The notes: generated by a model from the letters alone, not told the origin. DNA of 28,974 nucleotides from Pseudomonadota bacterium (GCA_023388335.1 JAEWGL010000108.1:1-28974), one strand, 5' to 3'. Positions 1-9,039 are shown, numbered from the stretch's first letter. Numbers and translations: made by a program.

Positions 1-70
1 GCTCTTGCTCTTGCTCTTGCTCTTGCTCTTGCTTGCAGCTTGCAGCTTGCAGCTTACGGCTTACGGCTTA
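1..70. repeat. Nested short tandem repeats at the hsp70 3' end
   Basis: The plus strand reads GCTCTT five times (1-30), then GCTTGCA three times (31-51), GCTTACG twice (52-65) and a partial GCTTA (66-70). On the minus strand this is a heptamer run of the form YAAGCYG followed by CAAGAG hexamers. The last repeat unit supplies the TAA stop codon of the Hsp70-like gene. The array may continue beyond the window edge. Seen directly; function unknown. Confidence 0.9.
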
Positions 71-1339
71 GAAACTCCCGTACCGCTTGCGCGCTTCGAT
101 CGCCAGGCCGCTGCCGATGCTGCCGAAGATGTTGCCTTCCACGTGCCGGGCGTTGGGCAGCATGGCCGCGACGCTCTGGCGCAGGGCCGGGATGCCGCTG
201 GAACCACCGGTGAAGAACACCGTGTCGACCTGGGCCACGCCCACGCCCGCCCTGCTCAACAGCTCGGTGACACTGCCGCGCACGCGTTCGAGGAGGCTAT
301 CGATGGCTTCCTCGAACAGCGGGCGGGTCAGGTCCGCCACCAGCCCCGGCTCGACCCGGCCCAGGTCGACCTGACGGCTCTGCGCCTCGGTCAACTCGAT
401 CTTGCTCGCTTCCACTTCCATGGCCAGCCAATGGCCGGCGCGCTGGTCGATCAGCTTGAACAGGCGATCGATGCCCAGGGTGTCCTCGATGTCGTAGCGC
501 ATGCTGCCCAACGACAGCTGCGACTTTTGCGAGTACACCGAGTTGATGGTGTGCCAGGTCGCCAGGTTGAGGTGGTAGCTGGTCGGCATCAAGGCCTGGC
601 TCTTCATCCGGCTGCCGTAGCCGAACAGCGGCATCACGCCCTGCAGGCTGAGCTGCTTGTCGAAGTCGGTCCCGCCGATGTGCACGCCACCGGTGGCGAG
701 GATGTCACTGTGTCGCTCGTCGAGCAGGTGGCGCTCCGGCGCCAGGCGCACCAGGGAGAAGTCCGAGGTACCACCGCCGATGTCGACGATCAGCACCAGC
801 TCTTCACGGCTGATGCCCGACTCGTAGTCGAAGGCGGCGGCGATGGGCTCATACTGGAACGAGACGTCCTTGAAGCCGATCTTGCGCGCGACCTCGGCCA
901 GGGTGTCTTCGGCTTCCTGGTCGGCGGCCGGATCGTCGTCGACGAAGAACACCGGGCGGCCCAGCACCACTTCATCGAAGCTGCGCCCGGCATTGGTTTC
1001 GGCGCGACTCTTCAGTTCGCCGATGAACATGCCCAGCAGGTCCTTGAACGGCAGGGCAGTGCCCAGCACGCTGGTGTCGTGCTTGATCAGCTTGGAGCCC
1101 AGCAGACTCTTGAGCGAGCGCATCAGGCGGCCTTCGTAGCCCTCCAGGTATTCGTGCAGGGCGAGGCGGCCGTAGACCGGGCGACGTTCTTCGAGGTTGA
1201 AGAACACCACCGACGGCAGGGTGATCTTGCCGTCTTCCATGGGAATCAGCGATTCGACGCCGGGGCGGTGCCAGCCGACCGTGGAGTTGGAGGTGCCAAA
1301 ATCGATGCCGCAGGCACGGGCCGGGGATACGTCAGACAT
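68..1339 (-). CDS. Hsp70-family chaperone, short YegD-like form
   Basis: This 423-residue protein has the actin/Hsp70 ATPase signatures: the phosphate-1 loop GIDFGTSNST (about residues 11-20), the phosphate-2 loop VDIGGGTSDFS (about 185) and the adenosine loop FFTGGSSGIPAL near the C-terminus. DnaK is about 640 residues. This protein stops after the nucleotide-binding domain, so it lacks the usual C-terminal peptide-binding domain, as in the YegD group. It is probably a cytosolic ATPase related to protein quality control, though client binding is unproven for this family. The ATG at 1339 has GGAAG about 10 bases upstream. It is divergent from cbpA-cbpM across a 160-base gap, which suggests a shared chaperone role. 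The TAA stop lies inside a tandem repeat array. Confidence 0.88.
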   Translation of the reverse strand: MSDVSPARACGIDFGTSNSTVGWHRPGVESLIPMEDGKITLPSVVFFNLEERRPVYGRLALHEYLEGYEGRLMRSLKSLLGSKLIKHDTSVLGTALPFKDLLGMFIGELKSRAETNAGRSFDEVVLGRPVFFVDDDPAADQEAEDTLAEVARKIGFKDVSFQYEPIAAAFDYESGISREELVLIVDIGGGTSDFSLVRLAPERHLLDERHSDILATGGVHIGGTDFDKQLSLQGVMPLFGYGSRMKSQALMPTSYHLNLATWHTINSVYSQKSQLSLGSMRYDIEDTLGIDRLFKLIDQRAGHWLAMEVEASKIELTEAQSRQVDLGRVEPGLVADLTRPLFEEAIDSLLERVRGSVTELLSRAGVGVAQVDTVFFTGGSSGIPALRQSVAAMLPNARHVEGNIFGSIGSGLAIEARKRYGSF

Positions 1340-1435
1340 GTAGAGAAGCTTCCGGAGGCAAAACGGCCGCGCAGTTTATGCCAGTGGCCAGCAGAATCAA
1401 GACCGATTGTCTGGTGTGTGAAGAGCCAACGTTCG

Positions 1436-1463
1436 CTTGAAAGGCTATGCTTGGACCCTATCT
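1436..1463 (+). promoter_or_regulatory. Candidate sigma-32 heat-shock promoter of cbpA
   Basis: CTTGAAA (1436-1442) and CCCTATCT (1456-1463) are separated by 13 bases. The known RpoH consensus is CTTGAAA, about 13-15 bases, then CCCCATnT, so only one or two positions deviate. It lies 36 bases before the cbpA ATG and is correctly oriented. The sequence match is seen directly; heat-shock control is inferred from it and from the co-chaperone function. Confidence 0.6.
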
Positions 1464-1499
1464 TCTGGTGCAGTGACAATTTTGACGGTGATGGCGTAG

Positions 1500-2453
1500 A
1501 TGGACTTCAAAGACTATTACAAGATACTGGGCGTAGAGCCGACGGCGGACGACAAGGCGATCAAGGCCGCGTACCGCAAGCTGGCGCGCAAGTATCACCC
1601 GGACGTCAGCAAGGAGCGCGACGCCGAGGACAAATTCAAGGAAGCCAACGAGGCCTACGAGGCCCTGAGCAGCCCTGAAAAGCGCGCCGAGTATGACGAG
1701 CTGCGCAAGTACGGCCAGCATGGCCGGCCGTTCCAGGGCCCGCCGGGTTGGGAAAGCCGCGCTGGCGGCGGCGGTGGCTTCGAGAACGGCGATTTTTCGG
1801 ACTTCTTCAGCTCGATCTTCGGTGCCCGTGGCGGCAGTCCCTTTGGTCGCGCCGGACAACAGCAACGCAGTGCCGGCAGGCGAGGGCAGGACGTGGAAAT
1901 GGAACTGGCGGTCTTCCTCGAGGAGACCCTGAGCACCGAGTCGAAGAAGATCAGCTTCCAGGTGCCGCAGTACAGTGCCAACGGCCAGCGCACCGGCCAC
2001 ACCACCAAGACCCTGAACGTGAAGATTCCGGCCGGGGTCAGCGATGGCGAGCGCATCCGTCTCAAGGGCCAGGGCGCGCCGGGCCTCGCTGGCGGGGCCA
2101 GTGGCGACCTGTTCCTGACCATCCGCATGGCGCCGCATCCGCTGTTCGATGTCGAAGGTCATGACCTGATCATCACCGTGCCCCTGGCGCCCTGGGAGGC
2201 GGCATTGGGCACCAAGGTGGCGGTGCCGACCCTGACCGGCAAGATCAACCTGACGATCCGCCCCGACAGCCAGAGCGGCCAGCGCCTGCGCGTCAAGGGC
2301 ATGGGCCTGACCAACAAGCAAGGCCAGCGCGGCGACCTGTACGCCCAGCTCAAGGTGGTGATGCCGAGCCAGTCCGACGCCACTGCCCGCGCACTGTGGA
2401 GCCAGCTGGCCGAGCACGCCGCCTTCAATCCGAGGACTCAATGGAGTAGTTAA
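1500..2453 (+). CDS. cbpA: Curved DNA-binding protein CbpA, DnaJ-like co-chaperone
   Basis: This 317-residue class II J-protein has an N-terminal J domain (about 1-70) with the HPD motif at residues 33-35, which stimulates Hsp70 ATPase activity. A Gly/Phe-rich linker follows (about 75-125), then two C-terminal beta domains that bind unfolded client. It lacks the CxxCxGxG zinc-finger repeats of DnaJ, which places it with CbpA. In E. coli CbpA both assists DnaK and binds curved DNA in stationary phase. The ATG at 1500 begins MDFKDYYKILGV, typical of the family. The Shine-Dalgarno is weak. cbpM follows after two bases, and a sigma-32-like promoter precedes it. Confidence 0.95.
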   Translation: MDFKDYYKILGVEPTADDKAIKAAYRKLARKYHPDVSKERDAEDKFKEANEAYEALSSPEKRAEYDELRKYGQHGRPFQGPPGWESRAGGGGGFENGDFSDFFSSIFGARGGSPFGRAGQQQRSAGRRGQDVEMELAVFLEETLSTESKKISFQVPQYSANGQRTGHTTKTLNVKIPAGVSDGERIRLKGQGAPGLAGGASGDLFLTIRMAPHPLFDVEGHDLIITVPLAPWEAALGTKVAVPTLTGKINLTIRPDSQSGQRLRVKGMGLTNKQGQRGDLYAQLKVVMPSQSDATARALWSQLAEHAAFNPRTQWSS

Positions 2454-2455
2454 TC

Positions 2456-2761
2456 ATGAGCAGCACCCTGATCGTTCAACTGGACATGCGAACCCTCTGC
2501 CAGGAAGCCGACCTCACGGCGGACTGCGTGATCGAGATCGTCGAACATGGCATTGTCGAACCTTCGGGGCGAACACCGGAGGACTGGCTGTTCGACGACC
2601 AGGCCCCGCTGTTGCTCAAGCGCGCCGCCAAGCTGCACCAGGAACTGGAGCTGGAGTGGGAAGGCGTGGCGCTGGCGCTGGAGTTGCTCGAGGAGGTGCA
2701 GCACCTGCGCAGCGAGAACAGCATGCTGAGGCAGCGCTTGGGCAGGTTTACCCAGGTCTGA
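2456..2761 (+). CDS. cbpM: Chaperone modulator CbpM
   Basis: This small 101-residue protein lies directly after cbpA. In E. coli CbpM binds the J domain of CbpA and inhibits both its co-chaperone and DNA-binding activity. The sequence shows the expected MerR-like N-terminal part (LCQEADLTADCVIEIVEHGI) and a C-terminal helix rich in Glu and Leu that could form a coiled coil (about 60-98). The ATG at 2456 is served by GGAG at 2443-2446 inside the end of cbpA, so the two are probably translationally coupled. The assignment rests on length, context and sequence pattern. Confidence 0.92.
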   Translation: MSSTLIVQLDMRTLCQEADLTADCVIEIVEHGIVEPSGRTPEDWLFDDQAPLLLKRAAKLHQELELEWEGVALALELLEEVQHLRSENSMLRQRLGRFTQV

Positions 2762-2786
2762 AGCCCCGCGTGTCAAGGCGCGGGCT
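2762..2786. terminator. Possible bidirectional hairpin between convergent genes
   Basis: AGCCCCGCG and CGCGGGCT form a stem with one bulged base around an 8-base loop, directly after the cbpM stop and overlapping the end of the acetyltransferase gene. There is no clear T-run on either side, so termination is only a suggestion. Confidence 0.35.
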
Positions 2787-3291
2787 CGGCCCCTGGGTCA
2801 AGCACCCGCTGCATGAACGTCAGGTCGAGCCAGCGCCCGAACTTCACCCCTACCTGCGGCATCTGCCCGGTGACCACGAAGCCCTGGCGCTCGTGCAGGC
2901 GGATCGAGGCGGCGTTGCCGCTTTCGATGGCCGCTACCATCACGTGCTTGCCACAAGCCCGCGCCCGTTCGATCAAGGCGGCCATCAGCAGCGGCCCAAG
3001 GCCCTTGCCGCGCTGGTCGTTGCGGATGTACACCGAGTGCTCGACGCTGTAGCGAAAACCTTCGAACGGTCGCCAGTCGCCGAACGAGGCATAGCCCAGC
3101 ACGCCGCTGTCATCCACCGCCACGAGGATCGGATAACCCTGCTGTTGGCGGGCATCGAACCAGGCCTGGCGGTTGGCCAGGTCGACCGGTTGTTCGTTCC
3201 AGATCGCCGTGGTGTTGAGCACGGCATCGTTGTAGATGTCGAGGATGCCCGGCAGATCCTGGGCCAGGGCATCGCGGATCGAATGACTCAT
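2773..3291 (-). CDS. GNAT N-acetyltransferase, phosphinothricin/methionine sulfoximine type
   Basis: This 172-residue protein has a single GNAT domain. The acetyl-CoA binding motif A is seen as RGKGLG (R-x-x-G-x-G) after the strand VEHSVYIR, followed by the LLMAALIERARACG helix and the family-typical NAASIRLHERQGF and GVKFGRWLDLTFMQ segments. Close Pseudomonas relatives N-acetylate methionine sulfoximine and phosphinothricin, inhibitors of glutamine synthetase; assignment to that subfamily is by recall. The ATG at 3291 is chosen because GAGAAG lies just upstream; the in-frame TTG at 3306 is poorer. It starts only 32 bases after the urtE stop on the same strand with no terminator between, so it may be read as the last gene of the urea-transport operon. 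Confidence 0.85.
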   Translation of the reverse strand: MSHSIRDALAQDLPGILDIYNDAVLNTTAIWNEQPVDLANRQAWFDARQQQGYPILVAVDDSGVLGYASFGDWRPFEGFRYSVEHSVYIRNDQRGKGLGPLLMAALIERARACGKHVMVAAIESGNAASIRLHERQGFVVTGQMPQVGVKFGRWLDLTFMQRVLDPGAEPAP

Positions 3292-3323
3292 GACAGCTTC
3301 TCGCAAAGGGGACTGCGTGCAGA

Positions 3324-4022
3324 TTAAATGGTTACCAGCCCGCGCACACCGTCGGCCTGCATGTTTTCGCCGCGACCGCGCTGGACGATCTCGCCGCGGG
3401 ACATCACCAGGTACTGGTCGACCAGTTCCTCGGCGAAGTCATAGAACTGCTCCACCAGCAGGATGGCCATGTCGCCTTGGGCGGCGAGTTTGCGGATCAC
3501 CGCGCCGATTTCCTTGATGACCGAGGGCTGGATGCCTTCGGTGGGTTCATCGAGGATCAGCAGGCGCGGGCGGCTGGCCAAGGCGCGGCCGATGGCCAGC
3601 TGTTGCTGCTGGCCGCCGGACAGGTCGCCGCCGCGGCGTTGCTTCATCTGCTCCAGCACCGGGAACAGCTCATAGATGAAGGCCGGCACCTCACGCGCCT
3701 CGCGGGCGTTGAAGCGCGACAGGCCCATCAACAGGTTTTCCTCCACCGTCAGCCGCGGGAAGATCTCGCGGCCCTGGGGCACATAGGCGATGCCGGCCTG
3801 TACCCGCTGTTGCGGCTTGAGTGTGGTGATGGGCTTGCCCTCCCAGTGCACGCTGCCGTCGCGCGCCGGCAGCAGGCCCATCAGGCAGCGCAGCAGGGTG
3901 GTCTTGCCGACGCCGTTGCGGCCGAGCAGGCAAGTGACCTCGCCGACCCTGGCCTCGAAGGACAGGCCGCGCAGGATGTGGCTGCCGCCGTAGTATTGGT
4001 GCAGGGTATCGATTTTCAGCAT
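3324..4022 (-). CDS. urtE: Urea ABC transporter ATP-binding subunit UrtE
   Basis: This 232-residue ATPase of the branched-chain amino acid/urea (LivF-like) group sits on the cytoplasmic face and powers high-affinity urea uptake with UrtD. It shows Walker A GRNGVGKTT, the signature LSGGQQQQ and Walker B LLILDEPTEGIQ; the EGIQP sequence is typical of UrtE. The start is ATG at 4022 (MLKIDTLHQYYGG) with AAGGA upstream. The frame is open further upstream, but that stretch has no family similarity. An 87-base gap with two hairpins separates it from urtD, whereas urtB, urtC and urtD overlap. Confidence 0.95.
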   Translation of the reverse strand: MLKIDTLHQYYGGSHILRGLSFEARVGEVTCLLGRNGVGKTTLLRCLMGLLPARDGSVHWEGKPITTLKPQQRVQAGIAYVPQGREIFPRLTVEENLLMGLSRFNAREAREVPAFIYELFPVLEQMKQRRGGDLSGGQQQQLAIGRALASRPRLLILDEPTEGIQPSVIKEIGAVIRKLAAQGDMAILLVEQFYDFAEELVDQYLVMSRGEIVQRGRGENMQADGVRGLVTI

Positions 4023-4034
4023 GGATAGGTCCTT

Positions 4035-4088
4035 GTTGTAGTCGTTACAACGGTCGCCCCGGCCCCCCCATACCTGTGGGAGCCGGGG
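4035..4088. repeat. Two hairpins in the urtD-urtE gap
   Basis: Two inverted repeats occupy the gap. GTTGTA (4035-4040) and TACAAC (4046-4051) surround 5 bases just ahead of the urtE ribosome site. CCCCGGC (4057-4063) pairs with GCCGGGG (4082-4088), extended by three inner C-G pairs. The second includes the CTGTGGGAGCC typical of Pseudomonas intergenic repeats. They could stabilise RNA ends or tune urtE relative to urtD; this is inference. Confidence 0.6.
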
Positions 4089-4109
4089 GTGTCGTTCGAG
4101 CATACGGCT

Positions 4110-4978
<869 letters not shown>

Positions 4979-4982
<4 letters not shown>

Positions 4983-6058
4983 GCTGGGTTCCTCTTTTTC
5001 AGCAGGCCAACTACACCCTTGGGCAGGTAGAGGGTGACGAGGATGAACAAGGCACCGAGGAAGAACAGCCAGAACTCTGGGAAGGCCACGGTGAACCAGC
5101 TCTTCATGCCGTTGACCAGGCCCGCGCCAAGCAGTGGGCCGATCAGCGTGCCACGCCCGCCCAGGGCCACCCACACCGCCGCCTCGATGGAGTTGGTCGG
5201 CGACATCTCGCTGGGATTGATGATGCCTACCTGGGGTACATACAGCGCGCCGGCCAGGCCGCACAGCACGGCGCTGAGCACCCACACCAGCAGCTTGAAG
5301 CCACGCGGGTCGTAGCCACAGAACATCAGGCGGTTCTCGGCGTCGCGCAGGGCGGTGAGCACTCGCCCGAATTTGCTGCGTGCCAGGCACCAGCCCAGGT
5401 ACAGACTGGCCAGCAGCAGTGCCACGGTGAGCAGGAACAGCACCGCCCGGGTGCCCGGCGAGGCGATGTCGAAACCGAGGATGGTGCGAAAGCTGGTGAA
5501 GCCGTTGTTGCCGCCCAAGCCAGTCTCGTTGCGGAAGAACAGCAACATGCCCGCGAAAGTCAGGGCCTGGGTCATGATCGAGAAGTACACGCCCTTGATT
5601 CGCGAACGGAAGGCGAACCAGCCGAACACAAGGGCCAGCAGCCCGGGCGCCAGCACCACCAGGCACAGGGCCCAGGCGAAGTGCTGGGTCCCGACCCAGT
5701 ACCAAGGCAATTCGGTCCACGACAGGAAGGTCATGAAGCCCGGCAGGCCATCCCCGGCCGCCTGGCGCATCAGGTACATGCCCATGGCGTAGCCGCCCAG
5801 GGCGAAGAACAGGCCATGGCCCAGCGACAGCAGGCCGGCGTAACCCCACACCAGGTCCAGGGCCAGGGCGACGATGGCGTAGCAGAGGATCTTGCCGACC
5901 AACGTCAGGGTATAAGCCGAGACCTGCAGGCTATGGTCGGCCGGCAACAGCGACAGCAGCGGCAGCGCCAGCAGCACCAGGACGACGACCGCGCCGATGG
6001 CCAGGGCAACCCGCGGTCCGGCTTTGCGTGTAGCGGTGACAAGCAATGGTTGGTTCAT
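4979..6058 (-). CDS. urtC: Urea ABC transporter permease UrtC
   Basis: This 359-residue inner-membrane permease of the LivM type has about ten hydrophobic segments, beginning with VALAIGAVVVLVLLALPLL (about residues 16-34). The conserved loop ALRDAENRLMFCGYDPRGFKL contacts the ATPases, and WVALGGRGTLIGPLLGAG lies near the C-terminus. With UrtB it forms the channel for urea. The ATG at 6058 shares one base with the urtB TGA stop (TGATG), and the 3' end overlaps urtD. The frame is open upstream of 6058 but runs through urtB in another frame. Confidence 0.95.
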
Positions 6059-7545
6059 CAGTCGATTACCCGTCCCTTGAGGGCGAACAGGCCTTGCGGA
6101 CGCTTCTGAATGAACAGGATGATCAGCGCAAGGATAAGGATCTTGCCCAGGACCGCACCGATCTGCGGCTCCAGCAGCTTGTTGACGATACCCAGGCCGA
6201 AGGCGGCCCAGAGGCTGCCGGCGAGTTGGCCGACACCGCCGAGCACCACCACCAGGAAGGAGTCGATGATGTAGCTTTGCCCCAGGTCCGGGCCGACGTT
6301 GCCGACCTGGCTCAAGGCAACGCCACCGAGCCCGGCGATACCCGAACCCAGGCCGAAGGCGAGCATGTCGACACGACCGGTGCTGACACCGCAGCAGGCG
6401 GCCATGTTGCGGTTCTGGGTCACGGCGCGCACGTTCAGGCCAAGGCGTGTGCGATTGAGCAGCAGCCAGGTGAGCAGCACCACGGCCAGGGCGAAGCCGA
6501 TGATTACCATGCGGTTGTACGGCAGCACCAGGTTGGGCAGCACCTGCAGGCCGCCGGACAGCCACGCCGGATTGCTGACTTCGACGTTCTGCGCGCCGAA
6601 CAGCAGGCGGATTGCCTGGATCAGGATCAGGCTGATGCCCCAGGTCGCCAGCAGGGTTTCCAGCGGACGGCCGTAGAGGTGGCGGATGACGGTGCGCTCG
6701 AGCAGCATGCCGACCCCGGCGCTGACGGCGAAGGCCACCGGCAGGGCGATCAGCGGGTAGAACTCGATCGCACCGGGCGCGAAGCGCTGCACCAGCACCT
6801 GGACCATGTAGGTGGAGTAAGCGCCGAGCATGAGCATCTCGCCATGGGCCATGTTGATCACCCCCAGCAGGCCGAAGGTGATTGCCAGGCCGAGCGCGGC
6901 GAGCAGCAGGATCGAGCCCAGCGACAGGCCGCTGAAGGCCTGGCCGAGCAATTCGCCGATCAGCAGCTTGCGCTGGACCTGGACCAGGCTGGTCTCGGCC
7001 GCGGTGCGCACGGCAGGGTCGTTTTCCGCGCCGGGCTCGAGCAACGCTTGGAGGCGGGTGCGGGCCTGTGGATCGCCGGTTTCACCCAGCAGGCGCACTG
7101 CCGCGAGACGTACGCTGGGCTCGCTGGCAGCCAATTGCAGATTAGCCAGGGCCAGGCCGAGGGCGGCCTGCACGGCGGCGTCGGCTTCGCTGGCCAGGCG
7201 CCGGTCGAGGAAGGCCACTTGTGCCGGCTGCGCGCTTTTCTGAAGCTGCCGGGCCGCGGCCAAGCGCACGTAGCTGTCGTCACTGAGCAGCTGATGACTG
7301 GCCAGGGCGTTATCGATCAGGCCGCGCAGGCGGTTGTTCAGGCGCACCTTGCGGGTATCGTCGGCGGCGATGCGGCCTTGCTTGAGCAAGGTCAGCAGGC
7401 CGAGCCGCGCCAGGTCGGGTTGCGCCGCCCAATCCTGGAGCAGGCGGGCCTGCTCGTTGGGCTTGGCGGCGAGGAAGAATTCGCCTTCGTTGGCCTGACC
7501 TGCCAGGGGCAGCAGCAGGAGCAGGGCGAGCAGGAATCTATACAT
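6058..7545 (-). CDS. urtB: Urea ABC transporter permease UrtB
   Basis: This 495-residue protein has a Sec signal peptide (MYRFLLALLLLLPLAGQANE), then a soluble alpha-helical, probably periplasmic, region with HEAT-like repeats (about 20-195), then a LivH-type membrane permease domain (about 200-495) with several TM segments. The permease holds NMAHGEMLMLGAY and the conserved AFGLGSGIAGLGGVALSQ. The extra N-terminal region is characteristic of UrtB compared with LivH. It follows urtA on the minus strand but is separated from it by a 228-base gap packed with REP elements. Its stop overlaps the urtC start. Confidence 0.95.
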   Translation of the reverse strand: MYRFLLALLLLLPLAGQANEGEFFLAAKPNEQARLLQDWAAQPDLARLGLLTLLKQGRIAADDTRKVRLNNRLRGLIDNALASHQLLSDDSYVRLAAARQLQKSAQPAQVAFLDRRLASEADAAVQAALGLALANLQLAASEPSVRLAAVRLLGETGDPQARTRLQALLEPGAENDPAVRTAAETSLVQVQRKLLIGELLGQAFSGLSLGSILLLAALGLAITFGLLGVINMAHGEMLMLGAYSTYMVQVLVQRFAPGAIEFYPLIALPVAFAVSAGVGMLLERTVIRHLYGRPLETLLATWGISLILIQAIRLLFGAQNVEVSNPAWLSGGLQVLPNLVLPYNRMVIIGFALAVVLLTWLLLNRTRLGLNVRAVTQNRNMAACCGVSTGRVDMLAFGLGSGIAGLGGVALSQVGNVGPDLGQSYIIDSFLVVVLGGVGQLAGSLWAAFGLGIVNKLLEPQIGAVLGKILILALIILFIQKRPQGLFALKGRVID

Positions 7546-7573
7546 GCGGACAGTCCTGGAATAAGCGGTGGAT

Positions 7574-7765
7574 GCTTCGCGGGTAAACCCGCTCCCACAG
7601 GTTCGGTGCCGTTCATGCGGGCAGCACAGGGTCGGTGCTGTTCGCTAGGGCCGTGGGCCCTGTGGGAGTGGCGGGAAACCCGCTCCCGCGGGTTCGGTGC
7701 TGTTCACGGGGACGACGCGGTCCCTAATGGGAGCGGGTTTACCCGCGAATGGGCCGCACAGGCCC
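7574..7765. repeat. REP cluster, three units, between urtA and urtB
   Basis: Three REP-type palindromes are visible. Unit 1 (7574-7601) contains CGCGGGTAAACCCGCTCCCA. Unit 2 (about 7658-7694) has GGGAG/CTCCC flanking CGGGAAACCCG. Unit 3 (7729-7750) is inverted, with GGGAGCGGGTTTACCCGCGA, and is followed by GGGCC-GCACA-GGCCC (7751-7765) just after the urtA stop. Between them GGTYCGGTGCYGTTC-like words recur at 7600-7614, 7630-7643 and 7691-7705. Such elements are typical of the P. putida group. Inside an operon they may stabilise the upstream urtA message, giving more binding protein than permease. Confidence 0.88.
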
Positions 7766-7773
7766 CTGTTGGG

Positions 7774-9039
7774 TCAGTTGCCCTTCATCGCATAGTCCGG
7801 ACGCTTGTCGTTGCCGGGAATGAACGGGCTCCACGGTTGGGCGCGCAACGGTTGCTCGGTTTCCCATACGACGCTGAACTGGCCGTCGTCCTGGATCTCG
7901 CCGATCATCACTGGCTTGTGCAGGTGGTGGTTGGTCTTGTCCATGGTCAGGGTATACCCCGACGGCGCCTTGAAGCTCTGGCCGGCGAGCGCCTCGCGGA
8001 CCTTGTCGACATCGGTCGACTTGGCTTTCTCGGCGGCCTGCGCCCACAGATGAATGCCGACATAGGTGGCTTCCATCGGGTCATTGGTCACCGCCTTGTC
8101 CGCGCCCGGCAGGTTCTTGGCCTTGGCGTAGGCTTTCCAGTCGGCAACGAACTGTTGGTTGACCGGGTTATCCACCGACTCGAAGTAGTTCCACGCGGCC
8201 AAGTGCCCGACCAGGGGCTTGGTGTCGATACCGCGCAATTCTTCCTCGCCCACCGAGAAGGCCACCACCGGCACGTCGGTGGCGTTCAGGCCCTGGTTGG
8301 CCAGTTCCTTGTAGAAGGGCACGTTGGAATCGCCGTTGACCGTGGAGATGACGGCGGTCTTGCCGCCTGCCGAGAACTTCTTGATGTTGGCGACGATGGT
8401 CTGGTAGTCGCTATGGCCGAACGGCGTGTAGACCTCTTCGATGTCCTTGTCGGCCACGCCCTTGCTGTGCAGGAAGGCGCGCAGGATCTTGTTGGTGGTG
8501 CGCGGGTAGACGTAGTCGGTGCCCAGCAGGAAGTAGCGCTTGGCGCCGCCGCCTTCCTCGCTCATCAGGTACTCCACCGCGGGAATGGCCTGCTGGTTGG
8601 GCGCCGCGCCGGTGTAGAACACGTTCGGCGACAGTTCCTCACCCTCGTACTGCACTGGGTAGAACAACAGTCCATTGAGCTCCTCGAACACCGGCAGCAC
8701 CGACTTGCGCGAGACCGAGGTCCAGCAGCCAAAGACCACGGCGACCTTGTCCTGGGTCAGCAGCTGGCGGCTCTTCTCGGCGAACAGCGGCCAGTTCGAG
8801 GCCGGGTCGACCACCACAGGCTCCAGCAGCTTGCCGTTGACCCCGCCCTTGGCGTTGATCTGCTCGATGGTCATCAGCGCCATGTCCTTGAGCGAGGTCT
8901 CGGAAATCGCCATGGTCCCGGACAGCGAATGCAGGATGCCGACCTTGATGGTCTCGGCGGCCTGGAGGGTCCAGCTCAATCCCATGGCTGCCAGGCCTGC
9001 GCTTAAGGTGACGGCCTTGATCAGACTGCGACGCTTCAT
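7774..9039 (-). CDS. urtA: Urea ABC transporter substrate-binding protein UrtA
   Basis: This 421-residue periplasmic binding protein captures urea and delivers it to UrtBC. The N-terminus MKRRSLIKAVTLSAGLAAMG carries a twin-arginine motif (RRSLIK) and ends in LQA-AET, pointing to Tat export. The mature protein opens with the type I fold sequence KVGILHSLSGTMAISE, and the family-typical LLGTDYVYPRTTN follows later. A sigma-54 promoter match lies 50-65 bases upstream, in keeping with nitrogen-limitation control of urea transport. It is the first gene of urtABCDE. Confidence 0.96.
   Translation of the reverse strand: MKRRSLIKAVTLSAGLAAMGLSWTLQAAETIKVGILHSLSGTMAISETSLKDMALMTIEQINAKGGVNGKLLEPVVVDPASNWPLFAEKSRQLLTQDKVAVVFGCWTSVSRKSVLPVFEELNGLLFYPVQYEGEELSPNVFYTGAAPNQQAIPAVEYLMSEEGGGAKRYFLLGTDYVYPRTTNKILRAFLHSKGVADKDIEEVYTPFGHSDYQTIVANIKKFSAGGKTAVISTVNGDSNVPFYKELANQGLNATDVPVVAFSVGEEELRGIDTKPLVGHLAAWNYFESVDNPVNQQFVADWKAYAKAKNLPGADKAVTNDPMEATYVGIHLWAQAAEKAKSTDVDKVREALAGQSFKAPSGYTLTMDKTNHHLHKPVMIGEIQDDGQFSVVWETEQPLRAQPWSPFIPGNDKRPDYAMKGN

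Noticed and set aside
5..1678. A 557-codon plus-strand frame starting with a poly-Leu stretch that mimics a signal peptide
   Set aside because: The Leu run is a translation of the GCTCTT repeats. The rest is antisense to the Hsp70-like gene and runs into cbpA in the wrong frame.
4983..5849. An N-terminal extension of UrtD
   Set aside because: The frame is open but overlaps urtC on the same strand. UrtD family similarity begins at the ATG at 4982, which overlaps the urtC stop.
7546..7773. A CRISPR-like array between urtA and urtB
   Set aside because: The repeats are short REP palindromes in mixed orientation with irregular spacing, not identical direct repeats with uniform spacers.
6046..9006. 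A 986-codon open frame on the plus strand opposite urtA, the REP cluster and urtB
   Set aside because: It runs through known genes and REP elements, has no recognisable domain, and reads as the Gln/His/Ala-rich antisense typical of GC-rich codon use.
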